The translations under genes and the position numbers were made by a program. A DNA stretch of 64,000 bases from Bdellovibrio sp. ZAP7 (GTDB taxonomy: Bacteria; Bdellovibrionota; Bdellovibrionia; Bdellovibrionales; Bdellovibrionaceae). The notes below the pieces were generated by a model. It did no database searches. It saw only the letters and a program-made list of their open reading frames with translations, and had not been told where the DNA came from. Location: NCBI RefSeq assembly GCF_006874645.1, contig NZ_CP030082.1:2108001-2172000 (forward strand), written 5' to 3'. This document shows, piece after piece, positions 49,068 to 57,560 of this stretch. Position 1 is the stretch's first letter. Each line of letters opens with the position of its first letter.

Positions 49068-50407
49068 TGTTGTCACCGTCAGTACTGAAATATGTAGACA
49101 GAATTTCTCAGGTAAAACTAATCGGAGTTACGACTGGCCAGCAATTGATTGCAGTCACAAGTACGTTCGCTTTAATGCAGGCAGGTCTTTCTTTAGGCGA
49201 TCAGAATTCTTTGATCAAGTGGTTGGCAATCGCCCTTGCCTGCCATGTTATTGTACCCTTTTTTGGATTGATCCAACGCCCTCTGGAAACTGCACTGGGG
49301 TTTTCAGCTTACAAAAATTTTCTAGAAGAAAACCTTTTGAACAAAGCTCAAAGACCCGGCATCTGGCAGGAAAAACATCAAAAAGAACTATTCATATCAT
49401 CCATTGGATCTGAGGCTGAAAACTATTTGGCCGTGATCATCTTTTTGGGTTTGGATCTATTTACTTTCATCCTATCCATCGGCCTGGGTGTTTTGGCCAT
49501 TGGCCTGACATTAGATACGACATTTATCCCCGCGTACATTATGTCTGGTTTGCTTTCATTTTTCGCATTTAAATATTTTCAAAGAATCGCAAAAGCAGCT
49601 GCTGAGTCAGAACAACACTCCCGAAGCAAGTTCGAAAGCTACCTATTTAAGGCCTGGGAAAACATCTTTTTCAAAAACTCTCACGTGGTTGCAAACTACA
49701 TCGATAACTTCAACTCCCATTTGAATGATGCGAAGATAAAATCACGTCATTCTTCCCTGATGAGCGAGACCATGGTGGCCGCTTTGACCTTTATCGCAAG
49801 TCTTCCAGTGATTATCGCCGTCTTTGTGGTTATTAGCCGACATAATGGGGATGTGAAAGTGATGGCGGCGATATTGGCTGCGATTCCTCGTCAGCTAAAT
49901 ATGCTAGCTACTTTTAGAACGATCTTCCAAACTGTGTCCTCTCTGGTTTCGTTCGAAGCGAAGTTTAGTACTATGAAGGCCAACGCAATCCTGTCAGAAG
50001 CAGTTCTTTCTTCACGTATTTCTGTTAAAAACATTACAGTCCAAAATGAAGTTTTCTCTACATTGGAAGATCTATCAAAGTCTTTATCTTCATCTCTACC
50101 ATCCAGAATTCAGATCAGAGGATCAAATGGTGCGGGAAAATCGACATTAATGCTTCATCTTAATGAATCACTTGAATCGTCATTTTACATTCCAGCTCAT
50201 CCACAATTTGAAATTGCAGATGCACAAGAAGGCTCAACGGGACAAAAAATGCTAAGACATATCGAGTATGCCGCTTCATTAGACAACAAACATCTTTTGC
50301 TGGACGAATGGGACGCAAACTTAGATCAAGAGAATATTTTCAGGATCAATGACCTATTAAATAGGATCAGCAAAGACAAAGTGATCATTGAAGTTCGTCA
50401 CAGATAA
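49067..50407 (+). CDS. ABC exporter with fused, shortened ATPase domain
   Basis: 446 residues from ATG 49067 (in TAATG with the oxygenase stop). Residues 1-about 310 have about six hydrophobic segments (LIAVTSTFALMQAGLSL, NYLAVIIFLGLDLFTFILSI, ALTFIASLPVIIAVFVVI), the topology of the exporter fold. The ATPase follows: GSNGAGKSTL (Walker A), EGSTGQKMLRHI in place of LSGGQ, HLLLDEWDANLD (Walker B). It is only about 120 residues long against about 220, with a reduced helical subdomain, as in PvdE/SyrD-type peptide exporters. A His after Walker B (IEVRH) is kept. It probably exports the modified peptide. Confidence 0.85.
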   Translation: MLSPSVLKYVDRISQVKLIGVTTGQQLIAVTSTFALMQAGLSLGDQNSLIKWLAIALACHVIVPFFGLIQRPLETALGFSAYKNFLEENLLNKAQRPGIWQEKHQKELFISSIGSEAENYLAVIIFLGLDLFTFILSIGLGVLAIGLTLDTTFIPAYIMSGLLSFFAFKYFQRIAKAAAESEQHSRSKFESYLFKAWENIFFKNSHVVANYIDNFNSHLNDAKIKSRHSSLMSETMVAALTFIASLPVIIAVFVVISRHNGDVKVMAAILAAIPRQLNMLATFRTIFQTVSSLVSFEAKFSTMKANAILSEAVLSSRISVKNITVQNEVFSTLEDLSKSLSSSLPSRIQIRGSNGAGKSTLMLHLNESLESSFYIPAHPQFEIADAQEGSTGQKMLRHIEYAASLDNKHLLLDEWDANLDQENIFRINDLLNRISKDKVIIEVRHR

Positions 50408-50408
50408 T

Positions 50409-50440
50409 AAAAAAAGCCCGGGGTCGCCGGGCTTTTTATT
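50409..50440. terminator. bidirectional terminator between the exporter gene and mpl
   Basis: AAAAAGCCCGG and CCGGGCTTTTT pair around a 5-nt loop, with A and T runs on opposite sides serving both convergent genes. Confidence 0.93.
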
Positions 50441-50448
50441 TGATTTTG

Positions 50449-51858
50449 CTACTCAAGAGCTCTCATGAGTTTTGTGTAGATGCCGTCAAAGCCGCCGTTC
50501 GACATAATGAGGATCACATCGCCGCGTTTTGCGCGGGCTTTAAGAGCTGCAACGATTTGATCAGCGCCATCGAAATCTTCGGCGGTTACCCCAGATGCCT
50601 TAAGGTCCGAGATCAATTCATGAGAAGAAAAGCGGTTTTCAGCATCGATTTTAGACTGATCAAAGGCTTTTGCCAGCATCACTTCATGGGAGCCTTTAAA
50701 CGCTTCTACGTAGTCTTTCTGGAAGACTTTACGCCGAGACGTCGCACTTCTTGGTTCAAAGACAGAGAACACTTTGCGACCTGGATATTTCTTTTGAATG
50801 CCTTTTACAGTCTCACGCACCGCTGTCGGATGATGGGCGAAGTCTTCAATCACCAGAATACCGTTCGGCTCTCCCAGGATTTCTTGGCGGCGTTTAACGC
50901 CTTCAAAAGATTCCATCGCGATTTGAATTCTATTTTCAGAAAAGCCCAGGATTTTAGACATTGCTACAACCGCTGTCGCATTCAGGATGTTGTAATCCCC
51001 TGTGATTTGCATGTTGTAGGGGCCCATGATTTCACCTTTGTGGTGAACTTCAAAGCCAACGCCTTTTTCATTTTGGAAAAGAACCTTTGCTCTGAAGTCT
51101 GCATCGGCTTTAAAACCGTAGGTAAAATTATTCTTCGCTTTGCAAAGCTTGCGAAGTTCCATCACGTTTGCATCTTCGGCACAGGCAAGCAAAGTTCCTT
51201 CAACAGGAATCAAATGCATTAGCTTTGCAAAGGAATCTTTTACCGCCTGAAGATCTTTATAGATATCCGCGTGATCAAACTCGACCGAAGTTAAAACCAC
51301 ATGCTTTGGTTTGTAGTGAACAAATTTTGGAACTTTATCAAAGAAAGCCGTGTCATATTCGTCACCTTCAATAACGAAAAGATCGCCTTCAGGATTCTTA
51401 AAGCTTTGCGAAAAGTTTTTAGGAATACCACCGATTAAGAAACCTGGCTTCTTACCTGCATTTTCCGCCACCCAAGACATCATTGACGTTGTAGTCGTTT
51501 TTCCATGAGTTCCAGAGATGACAATGCTTTCGCGATTTTCAATAATGAACTCGCCCATTGCTTTTGGTAAAGATGTGTACGGGATGCCAAGCTTCACCAA
51601 TTCTTGCGCCTCTTCGTTATTCGCTGAAATAACATTTCCGACGATGACGAAATCAGGTTTCGGATGAAGGTTTTCAGCTTTGTAGCCTTTTTGAATATTG
51701 ATTCCCAAGCTTTCAAGCTGCGTCGACATCGGCGGGTACGGGTTCATATCACTGCCTGTGATTTTGTAACCGCGATCTTTTAAAAGACCTGCCAAAGACG
51801 CCATCGCTGTCCCACAGATCCCCATCAAGTGAATATGACTACCAGGTTTTAAATCCAT
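50449..51858 (-). CDS. mpl: UDP-N-acetylmuramate:L-Ala-gamma-D-Glu-meso-DAP ligase
   Basis: 469 residues. HIHLMGICGTAMASLAGLL and TGSDMNPYPPMSTQLESLGI match Mpl rather than MurC, which lacks the YPPMS block. The ATP loop is SGTHGKTTTT, and EGDEYDTAFFDK, DFAHHPTAV and FEPRSATS are further family blocks. It joins recycled murein tripeptide directly to UDP-MurNAc in the cytoplasm. Upstream genes on the same strand include LdcA, which makes the tripeptide. This agrees with a wall-recycling (and, in a predator, prey-wall use) role. Confidence 0.92.
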   Translation of the reverse strand: MDLKPGSHIHLMGICGTAMASLAGLLKDRGYKITGSDMNPYPPMSTQLESLGINIQKGYKAENLHPKPDFVIVGNVISANNEEAQELVKLGIPYTSLPKAMGEFIIENRESIVISGTHGKTTTTSMMSWVAENAGKKPGFLIGGIPKNFSQSFKNPEGDLFVIEGDEYDTAFFDKVPKFVHYKPKHVVLTSVEFDHADIYKDLQAVKDSFAKLMHLIPVEGTLLACAEDANVMELRKLCKAKNNFTYGFKADADFRAKVLFQNEKGVGFEVHHKGEIMGPYNMQITGDYNILNATAVVAMSKILGFSENRIQIAMESFEGVKRRQEILGEPNGILVIEDFAHHPTAVRETVKGIQKKYPGRKVFSVFEPRSATSRRKVFQKDYVEAFKGSHEVMLAKAFDQSKIDAENRFSSHELISDLKASGVTAEDFDGADQIVAALKARAKRGDVILIMSNGGFDGIYTKLMRALE

Positions 51859-51885
51859 TTATACTCCCTGTTTTAAGCCCGAGGC

Positions 51886-52947
51886 TTAAACTCCGCTTCT
51901 GCGATAATTTTCAACAATCCAATTGTGAATCTCGGAACGCAATTTTGCAAAGGCCTTGTTCTCGGACCCATACAAAACTCGATTCGAAAGAATATTCACA
52001 CTCATGTCCATCTTAGGATCGTACCAAATCGACGTTCCTGTGAACCCTGTGTGACCAATAGAATCCAGTGAGAAATAGCTGCCACAACTTGCAGAGCCTG
52101 GCGTGGGCATCATATAGCCCATAGCCCAGTCGCCTTTTCCTTCAGGCAACGCACGCTTTGCAAACAGTTGCGCCGTCTTTTGACGGATGCTGTATCTTGC
52201 AATTCCCAAAAGCTGAGAACGCAGATGAAGGGAATACCAACCCAAATCATCAATACTTCCGAAAAGCCCCGCATGCGTCGAAACACCACCGAAAGACCAC
52301 GCATTCAAATCATGAACTTCGCCTTGCACCAGTTTTTTACGAACCGGGCATTCTTCTGTCGGCGCAAACAAAGAGATCTTAGTGTTAGTCGTATTATTGG
52401 GATGAAACTCTAAAGTCGTTCCGGCATAGAATTTATTTTTAGTGTCTGTCCAAACATCCAAAAGAGGTTTTTCAAAAATCACTTCTAAGACATAACCCAA
52501 CGCTAGGAAGCCGACGTCTGAATAAACAGCCGTTTCACTTTTCTCAAGTTTTAGCCCCTTAATGATATCGCGCAACTGATCACGGCGTTTTTCCATCGAC
52601 AAGTTCATATTGATCTCTTGATAGAATGGAAGCCACCAAGGCAATCCCGAACTGTGAGTCAATAGCTCGGTGATTTTAGTTTCTGTTGAAGGAAACCAAG
52701 GAAGAAATTGGGAAACTTTGGTTTCAAAATTCCATTTACCCAATTCATAGGCATACATCATCGCCTGCTGAGTGAAGATGACTTTCGTCACACTCGCAAA
52801 ATCGTAGTAAGCATAAGTGTTGCCCACAGCAACGTCACAAATAATACGACCGCCCTGATAAGCGCGAACCATCACGCCGGGCGTGGTGTCGCGAATGCGA
52901 TCTTCCAATTGCGAAATCAGATTCTTTTCTAGAACTGAAAATTTCAT
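51886..52947 (-). CDS. serine beta-lactamase-fold hydrolase
   Basis: 353 residues from the ATG at 52947, overlapping the ldcA stop by ATGA; longer frames reach into ldcA. SxxK is FASVTKVIF (Ser52, Lys55), the YxN position reads VYSDVG (Tyr-Ser-Asp), and the KTG position reads GHTGFTGTS. The set fits the class C/EstB family with His replacing Lys in KTG. No signal peptide is visible, so the enzyme would be cytoplasmic. Located between ldcA and mpl, it may process muropeptides; other esterase roles are possible. Confidence 0.85.
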   Translation of the reverse strand: MKFSVLEKNLISQLEDRIRDTTPGVMVRAYQGGRIICDVAVGNTYAYYDFASVTKVIFTQQAMMYAYELGKWNFETKVSQFLPWFPSTETKITELLTHSSGLPWWLPFYQEINMNLSMEKRRDQLRDIIKGLKLEKSETAVYSDVGFLALGYVLEVIFEKPLLDVWTDTKNKFYAGTTLEFHPNNTTNTKISLFAPTEECPVRKKLVQGEVHDLNAWSFGGVSTHAGLFGSIDDLGWYSLHLRSQLLGIARYSIRQKTAQLFAKRALPEGKGDWAMGYMMPTPGSASCGSYFSLDSIGHTGFTGTSIWYDPKMDMSVNILSNRVLYGSENKAFAKLRSEIHNWIVENYRRSGV

Positions 52948-53879
52948 GACGCTTTTCCTCCTGTATCGATACTGAGCAGCACCTTGCCGTTCTTCTGAGT
53001 CAGAACGCATGAAGTGTTTAAAGGTACTGGTCGTTGAATGACATCGTGGCCCGCTTCCAATCCCTGAAAAACAGGAATATCTAGGTCTGCAGCCCAACGT
53101 TTAAAGACTAGTTTATGTTTTGTTTCTTCTGATCCGGGCTCATTGCCCCCAATGAAATCACCCAGAATCAATCCATGGCATTGCTTAAAGACGCCCGCCT
53201 GGCGCATATGTTCCAGCATTTTATCAATGCGATAACCACGTTCGCCAGTGTCTTCCAAAAACAAGAAAGACTTCTTGGCTTCAATCTGCCATGGAGTTCC
53301 CAAAGTTGTCTGCAGAACCGCGAGGTTTCCGCCAACAATCTTGGATTTTTGAAGTGTTATGTTACGTGCCTGATCATTCAGAGGTTTTAGCTTTTTAAAT
53401 TCTACGGACTTCTCTTTACCGAACAGGACATTGTGCAATTCCTTTTCGTGCTTGGCTGATACTAAACCTCTTCCCAAACGATCCAAAAGTGGTGCGTGCA
53501 GTGTGCTCCAACCCCATTCCTGAGTCAGGAACGTGTGCAATGAGGTGATATCACTGATGCCAATCAAAAGTTTTGGCTCTTTAGGTTTTTTTAGTTTTGC
53601 GAGCATCGGCAACAAGCGGTTGCTACCGTATCCTCCACGCATACACCAAATCACACGAGAGTCTTTAGATTCGATCGCAGCCTTCAAAAAACCAAAGCGC
53701 GCCTCATCTTCATTAGCGTGCAGGAAGTGTGGCTTAATCAAATTTTTTGGAATGCGTGGTTGTAAATTCCACTTTAAAAGAAAAGCGTGAGCCCCCTCCA
53801 CTTCGTGGGGCTGCGATGGGTAACCCGGAGCTACCACGTCGATAATGTCGCCTTCTTTAAAATAATTCCAGCGTGTCAT
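52944..53879 (-). CDS. ldcA: muramoyltetrapeptide (LD-) carboxypeptidase, S66 family
   Basis: 311 residues, no signal peptide. Family blocks are VVAPGYPSQ, WCMRGGYGSNRLLPML (probable nucleophile Ser86), LIGISDITSLH and GNLAVLQTTLGTPW, with LFLEDTGERGYRIDKML later supplying the acidic residue. The enzyme cleaves the L,D bond before the terminal D-Ala of murein tetrapeptide in the cytoplasm, giving the tripeptide that Mpl uses. The start directly follows the purB stop and the gene overlaps the beta-lactamase-fold gene by 4 nt. Confidence 0.93.
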   Translation of the reverse strand: MTRWNYFKEGDIIDVVAPGYPSQPHEVEGAHAFLLKWNLQPRIPKNLIKPHFLHANEDEARFGFLKAAIESKDSRVIWCMRGGYGSNRLLPMLAKLKKPKEPKLLIGISDITSLHTFLTQEWGWSTLHAPLLDRLGRGLVSAKHEKELHNVLFGKEKSVEFKKLKPLNDQARNITLQKSKIVGGNLAVLQTTLGTPWQIEAKKSFLFLEDTGERGYRIDKMLEHMRQAGVFKQCHGLILGDFIGGNEPGSEETKHKLVFKRWAADLDIPVFQGLEAGHDVIQRPVPLNTSCVLTQKNGKVLLSIDTGGKAS

Positions 53880-55169
53880 CTAAACTTTCACTCTCTTGAT
53901 GATGTCTTTGATCGACTTCTTATGTTTTTTACCTGCAAAAATCTCTTCGATCTCTTTTGGTTTTAAAAGTTCGCGGGCTTCATCACTGCCCATTAATTTA
54001 TCTTTCAAATGTTCGCCATAACCCAATGTATGACAAAGTCTTTGCACCAAAGCATAGGCATCTTCACGACGCATACCTTTGGCAACCAAAGCCAACAACA
54101 CATGAGAACTGAATAACTGCCCTTGCGAGCTCTCGATATTATCGAGCATGCGTTTCTTATTAACTTCCAAACCGTCCAGCAAAATGCTCATACGATGAAT
54201 GGCATAATCCGCGACGATAAATGCGTCAGGGAAGATCACGCGCTCGACCGAGGAATGGCTGATGTCGCGTTCGTGCCACAAAGCCACGTCTTCCATCGCT
54301 GCTACTGCGTAACCACGAAGCAGGCGAGAAAGACCCGTGATGTTTTCCGCACTGATCGGATTTTTTTTATGAGGCATTGCTGAAGAGCCTTTTTGACCCT
54401 TGGTAAATCCTTCCGTCACTTCCCCCACATCACTGCGTTGCAAGTGACGAAGTTCCACAGCCAGGCGCTCAAGACCTGTTCCAATCATCGCAAGTGACAA
54501 CATCATTTCCGCATGACGATCACGAGGAATAACTTGAGTTGCAATCGGCTCTGGTTTTAAACCCAGCTTACGTGCAACCATCGCTTCAACTTTAGGAGAC
54601 TGACTGGAGAAGGTTCCAACAGCACCACTTAGTTTGCAGATGTTCATATTTTCTAAAGCGTCTTTCACCCGTTTTTTATTACGGCGAAGCTCCGTTAAGA
54701 AACCTGCCATCTTAAAACCAAACGTTGTCGGCTCGGCAAACATCCCGTGCGTACGACCCGCACACATGGTTTCCGCGTGCTTGCTGACCAATGTTTGCAA
54801 AGACTTTTCCATACGTAAGATCGAGCCCATCAAAACTTGACCCGCTTCACGCACCTGCAAACTGAAGGCTGTATCTAAAACATCCGAGGATGTCATACCG
54901 AAGTGAATGTACTTGCCATGAGGTCCGACATTTTCAGCCACATTACTAACAAAGGCGATCACATCATGCTTGGTTTCTTTTTCAATTTCAGAGATGCGTT
55001 TCACACTGAAGCGAGCTTTTTGTGCAATCGCTTTAGCGGCAACTTTCGGAATCAAGCCCAATTGTGCTTGCACCTGTGCCACGGTGATTTCAACCTGCAT
55101 CATCTTGCCAAATCGTTGATCTGCATCCCAAATAAGGCCCATCTCAGGGCGCGTGTAACGTTCGATCAC
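53880..55169 (-). CDS. purB: adenylosuccinate lyase
   Basis: 429 residues. Signature region GSSAMPHKKNPI contains the catalytic Ser and the conserved fumarase-superfamily block; also HFGMTSSDVLDTAFSLQ and RTHGMFAEPTTFGFK. It removes fumarate in two steps of purine synthesis (SAICAR to AICAR and adenylosuccinate to AMP). The upstream gene's stop overlaps its start by ATGA and ldcA follows without a gap, so the purine and murein-recycling genes form one transcript. Confidence 0.95.
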   Translation of the reverse strand: MIERYTRPEMGLIWDADQRFGKMMQVEITVAQVQAQLGLIPKVAAKAIAQKARFSVKRISEIEKETKHDVIAFVSNVAENVGPHGKYIHFGMTSSDVLDTAFSLQVREAGQVLMGSILRMEKSLQTLVSKHAETMCAGRTHGMFAEPTTFGFKMAGFLTELRRNKKRVKDALENMNICKLSGAVGTFSSQSPKVEAMVARKLGLKPEPIATQVIPRDRHAEMMLSLAMIGTGLERLAVELRHLQRSDVGEVTEGFTKGQKGSSAMPHKKNPISAENITGLSRLLRGYAVAAMEDVALWHERDISHSSVERVIFPDAFIVADYAIHRMSILLDGLEVNKKRMLDNIESSQGQLFSSHVLLALVAKGMRREDAYALVQRLCHTLGYGEHLKDKLMGSDEARELLKPKEIEEIFAGKKHKKSIKDIIKRVKV

Positions 55170-56467
55170 TGACCGGCTTCCTTTCGTTTCTCTTTTTGCT
55201 CTTTAAGAAGTTTCTCTTTCCACCAGTTTTGGATATGCATTTGTGAGATCTCATTGCGCGCAAACATCGCTGTCCACGAAAAATGAGGCCACACCTCAGG
55301 TCCATCCAGGTGAAGATTTCCGTAAGCCACTCTGCCACGACGCGAAGAGTGTTTCGCTGAAAACACTGGGAAGCGCGGAGCTCCCAGCTGGGCGTAGGTG
55401 TAATAGTATTCTTGCGGGAAGCTTAAAACTTCCGGCTGCGCCAATGACATGCGACGAAGCAAAATATCTTTCATGCGCATACTACGGCTGGTGAGGTATT
55501 CTTTATTGAAACGCTGAACCGTGGGGATACGCATCCATACGTCGAACTGCTCTGCCGAAGAGGTTCGTTGCAGGACCATCATGTTTTCATGAGTCCACGG
55601 AGAATTCACATCATCCAAAAGCACCATATGCAATGGAAGAGCGTCTCTTTCCGTACAAGCTTTCAAAGACACGCGGTAACGAACCCAGCACCATTCAGAC
55701 TCCAAGGGACCTTCGTTGAACAGGTACTTACCCAGGCGTTCATTCAAGAAATAAGTTTCTTCACTGGAAAGTGTCCAAACAAGTTGTTCCAATTTCAAAA
55801 GACCTTGGTTTTCACCTGCGATCTCAAGACCCGTCACCGTTTTACCAGCACCGAAGGAAGCATCCACGATTTTTTGTGGTTTGATCACTTCGACACCCTT
55901 ATCACGTAACCACGCAAAAGATTTTTCCAAACCATCACGAGTCGCCTGACGAACCAGGAATGAAGAGAAGATCGGCAATGCCTCTCCTTCAGTGGCAGCG
56001 AGTGCATTCGGTTTAAATGTTGTCCCCGCCCACTGGTGAGCGAAATGCAAAAGCCAGCTTTGTTCAAAATCAAACGACGTGACGTTGCGACTGACTGCAC
56101 GCTGTAATTTATCAGGAGCATTGGAAAGCAAAACGTCTTTCACTTGTGGAGCTAGCTGCGAATTATCAACTTTGAATTTCGTCAAAGGACCTTTGCACTC
56201 CAGCGGACCTTCGGGAAGCCACATCGTGAAACCGTTGTGCAACTCTTCGAAAGAATCATCGGAGTACAGACGCTCCATTTGAGATTCAGAAATTCTTTCG
56301 TTACGGAAAAAACCGAAGGGGCCTTCGAGGTCTTCGGAGGGCCACACACCAAGTTTAGAAGACACATCAAGAACAGTCGTCTTGATTCCCTCGCGCGAAA
56401 GTGCGGCAGCCAACCAATGACCACGGCCGAATGCAGACACTATAACTATCGGACTGCGCAGTTCCAT
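55166..56467 (-). CDS. FAD/NAD(P)-binding oxidoreductase-like protein of unknown function
   Basis: 433 residues. A Rossmann-like N terminus begins PIVIVSAFGRGHWLAAALSR, ending with an acidic second-strand end (VLDVS), but the GxGxxG glycines read A-F-G-R-G, so cofactor binding may be altered. The middle includes FLVRQATRDGLEKSFAWLRD and VIKPQKIVDASFGAGKTVTG, as in amine-oxidase-like flavoproteins, and the C terminus has the Gly/Asp-containing block YGNLHLDGPEVWPHFSW. It heads the run with purB, ldcA and mpl. No enzyme name can be given. Confidence 0.7.
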   Translation of the reverse strand: MELRSPIVIVSAFGRGHWLAAALSREGIKTTVLDVSSKLGVWPSEDLEGPFGFFRNERISESQMERLYSDDSFEELHNGFTMWLPEGPLECKGPLTKFKVDNSQLAPQVKDVLLSNAPDKLQRAVSRNVTSFDFEQSWLLHFAHQWAGTTFKPNALAATEGEALPIFSSFLVRQATRDGLEKSFAWLRDKGVEVIKPQKIVDASFGAGKTVTGLEIAGENQGLLKLEQLVWTLSSEETYFLNERLGKYLFNEGPLESEWCWVRYRVSLKACTERDALPLHMVLLDDVNSPWTHENMMVLQRTSSAEQFDVWMRIPTVQRFNKEYLTSRSMRMKDILLRRMSLAQPEVLSFPQEYYYTYAQLGAPRFPVFSAKHSSRRGRVAYGNLHLDGPEVWPHFSWTAMFARNEISQMHIQNWWKEKLLKEQKEKRKEAGQ

Positions 56468-56839
56468 CTACCACTCCAAAACTTAGCTAAATTATTCAAA
56501 TTAATTAGAAATTCATACCCGTCCCAAGTCAAAGATTCGCACCGCGACATTGGGGAAATCCGCTCCTTACACGAAGCTCTCGGTTCGTAGGGAAGAGTGG
56601 CTAGGAACGCTACTCCGCGACACGCCATCCTTGGCTCACCGTCGCCCGCCTTTGGCGGGTTCGCGCATCGTGCGCCGACGGAGGTCGCTGCTTAGCGTTC
56701 CTAGCCACTCTTCCCTACGACGATGCTTTGTTTGTGGGCAGATTTTCCCAAGTTGGGTGCTTCATTGGAGTTGTTTTTGTCTTGGGTTCGGCGGATGATT
56801 TTCTCGAGTACTCGAAAATCTCACGACTTTGGAGATGTT
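56468..56839. other. 372-nt intergenic region with a large palindromic element
   Basis: No gene is supported. It contains the 136-nt palindromic element at 56585-56720 and presumably the divergent promoters of the FAD-like and glutathione peroxidase genes. The sequence from 56721 is T/G-rich and similar in style to the peroxidase gene. Reading frames across the palindrome are coincidental. Confidence 0.6.
56585..56720. repeat. 136-nt GC-rich palindromic element (REP/MITE-like)
   Basis: Arms of 28 nt, perfect inverted complements (TCGTAGGGAAGAGTGG... at 56585-56612; mirror at 56693-56720). The 80-nt interior holds further palindromes: CCGTCG/CGACGG, CCCGCC-3 nt-GGCGGG and GCGCA-3 nt-TGCGC. 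No coding potential. This is the pattern of a REP/BIME or MITE-type element. No target-site duplication was found and no second copy is in this window. Confidence 0.8.
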
Positions 56840-57451
56840 ATGTTTCGTTCTTTTGCGTTCGCTTTAACTTCGTTATGTCTTTTTTCGTTCGTTTGTTCTT
56901 CGGCGGGCTTTGCGGTTGAGAAGCCTGAGGTTTCGGAATCGACTTCTTCTGAGAGGAAGATTTCTAGTTTTTATGAGCTTTCGGCTAATGATATTTCTGG
57001 GAAGAAGGTTAATTTTTCAACTTATCGTGGGAAAGTTGTTCTTGTTGTTAATACGGCTTCCCAGTGTGGGTTTACTCCGCAATTGAAAGATCTTGAGATG
57101 CTTTACAAAAAATATGCGGATCGTGGGTTTGTGGTTTTGGCTTTTCCTTCTAATGATTTCAAACAGGAAAAAGGCGATAATACTGAGGTGCAGTCTTTTG
57201 CTAAGAAAGAGTATGGATGTACGTTTCCGTTTTTTGATAAGGCGCCAGTTACTGGGAAAGATAAGCAGCCGGTTTATCAATTCCTGACTGAGCAAAAACC
57301 GGGGTTGATTTTTAAAGATGTTAGTTGGAATTTTGAAAAGTTTTTGGTGAATCGTAAGGGGCAAGTGATCGATCGCTGGACCTCGATCACTAAACCTTCC
57401 TCTGATAAAATTGTTGAGGCGATCGAAAAAGCTCTCAACGAACCTCTCTAG
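56840..57451 (+). CDS. exported glutathione peroxidase-family protein
   Basis: 203 residues from ATG 56840, which has GGAG before it; a frame opening at 56723 starts in an unrelated region. Signal peptide MFRSFAFALTSLCLFSFVCS. The fold's Cys76 (NTASQCGFT) replaces selenocysteine and Trp163-Asn164 (VSWNFEKFL) are present, but the catalytic Gln position reads FPSNDF, with Asp106. A thioredoxin-dependent peroxidase or a modified member is likely. Codons are T- and GGG/AGG-rich, unlike most neighbours, suggesting recent acquisition or a different origin. Confidence 0.87.
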   Translation: MFRSFAFALTSLCLFSFVCSSAGFAVEKPEVSESTSSERKISSFYELSANDISGKKVNFSTYRGKVVLVVNTASQCGFTPQLKDLEMLYKKYADRGFVVLAFPSNDFKQEKGDNTEVQSFAKKEYGCTFPFFDKAPVTGKDKQPVYQFLTEQKPGLIFKDVSWNFEKFLVNRKGQVIDRWTSITKPSSDKIVEAIEKALNEPL

Positions 57452-57458
57452 CCCAGTC

Positions 57459-57487
57459 ACAGTGTTTCACTCTGAGACACTGTCTCA
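57459..57487. promoter_or_regulatory. palindromes between the peroxidase and barrel genes
   Basis: ACAGTGT-11 nt-ACACTGT (57459-57483) overlaps the perfect palindrome TGAGACA-C-TGTCTCA (57473-57487). A related GACAGTTTCACTCGA recurs at 57526-57540. These could be operators for the barrel gene or a weak terminator of the peroxidase. Confidence 0.35.
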
Positions 57488-57560
57488 CTGAACGAGCGGA
57501 TTTGACAAATTTCCCTGAAGTTTTTGACAGTTTCACTCGATAATACACCTAGGGGGAACT

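Noticed and set aside
56550-56798. 82-codon frame crossing the palindromic element
   Set aside because: It reads through both inverted arms and the GC-rich interior; composition reflects the repeat, not coding.
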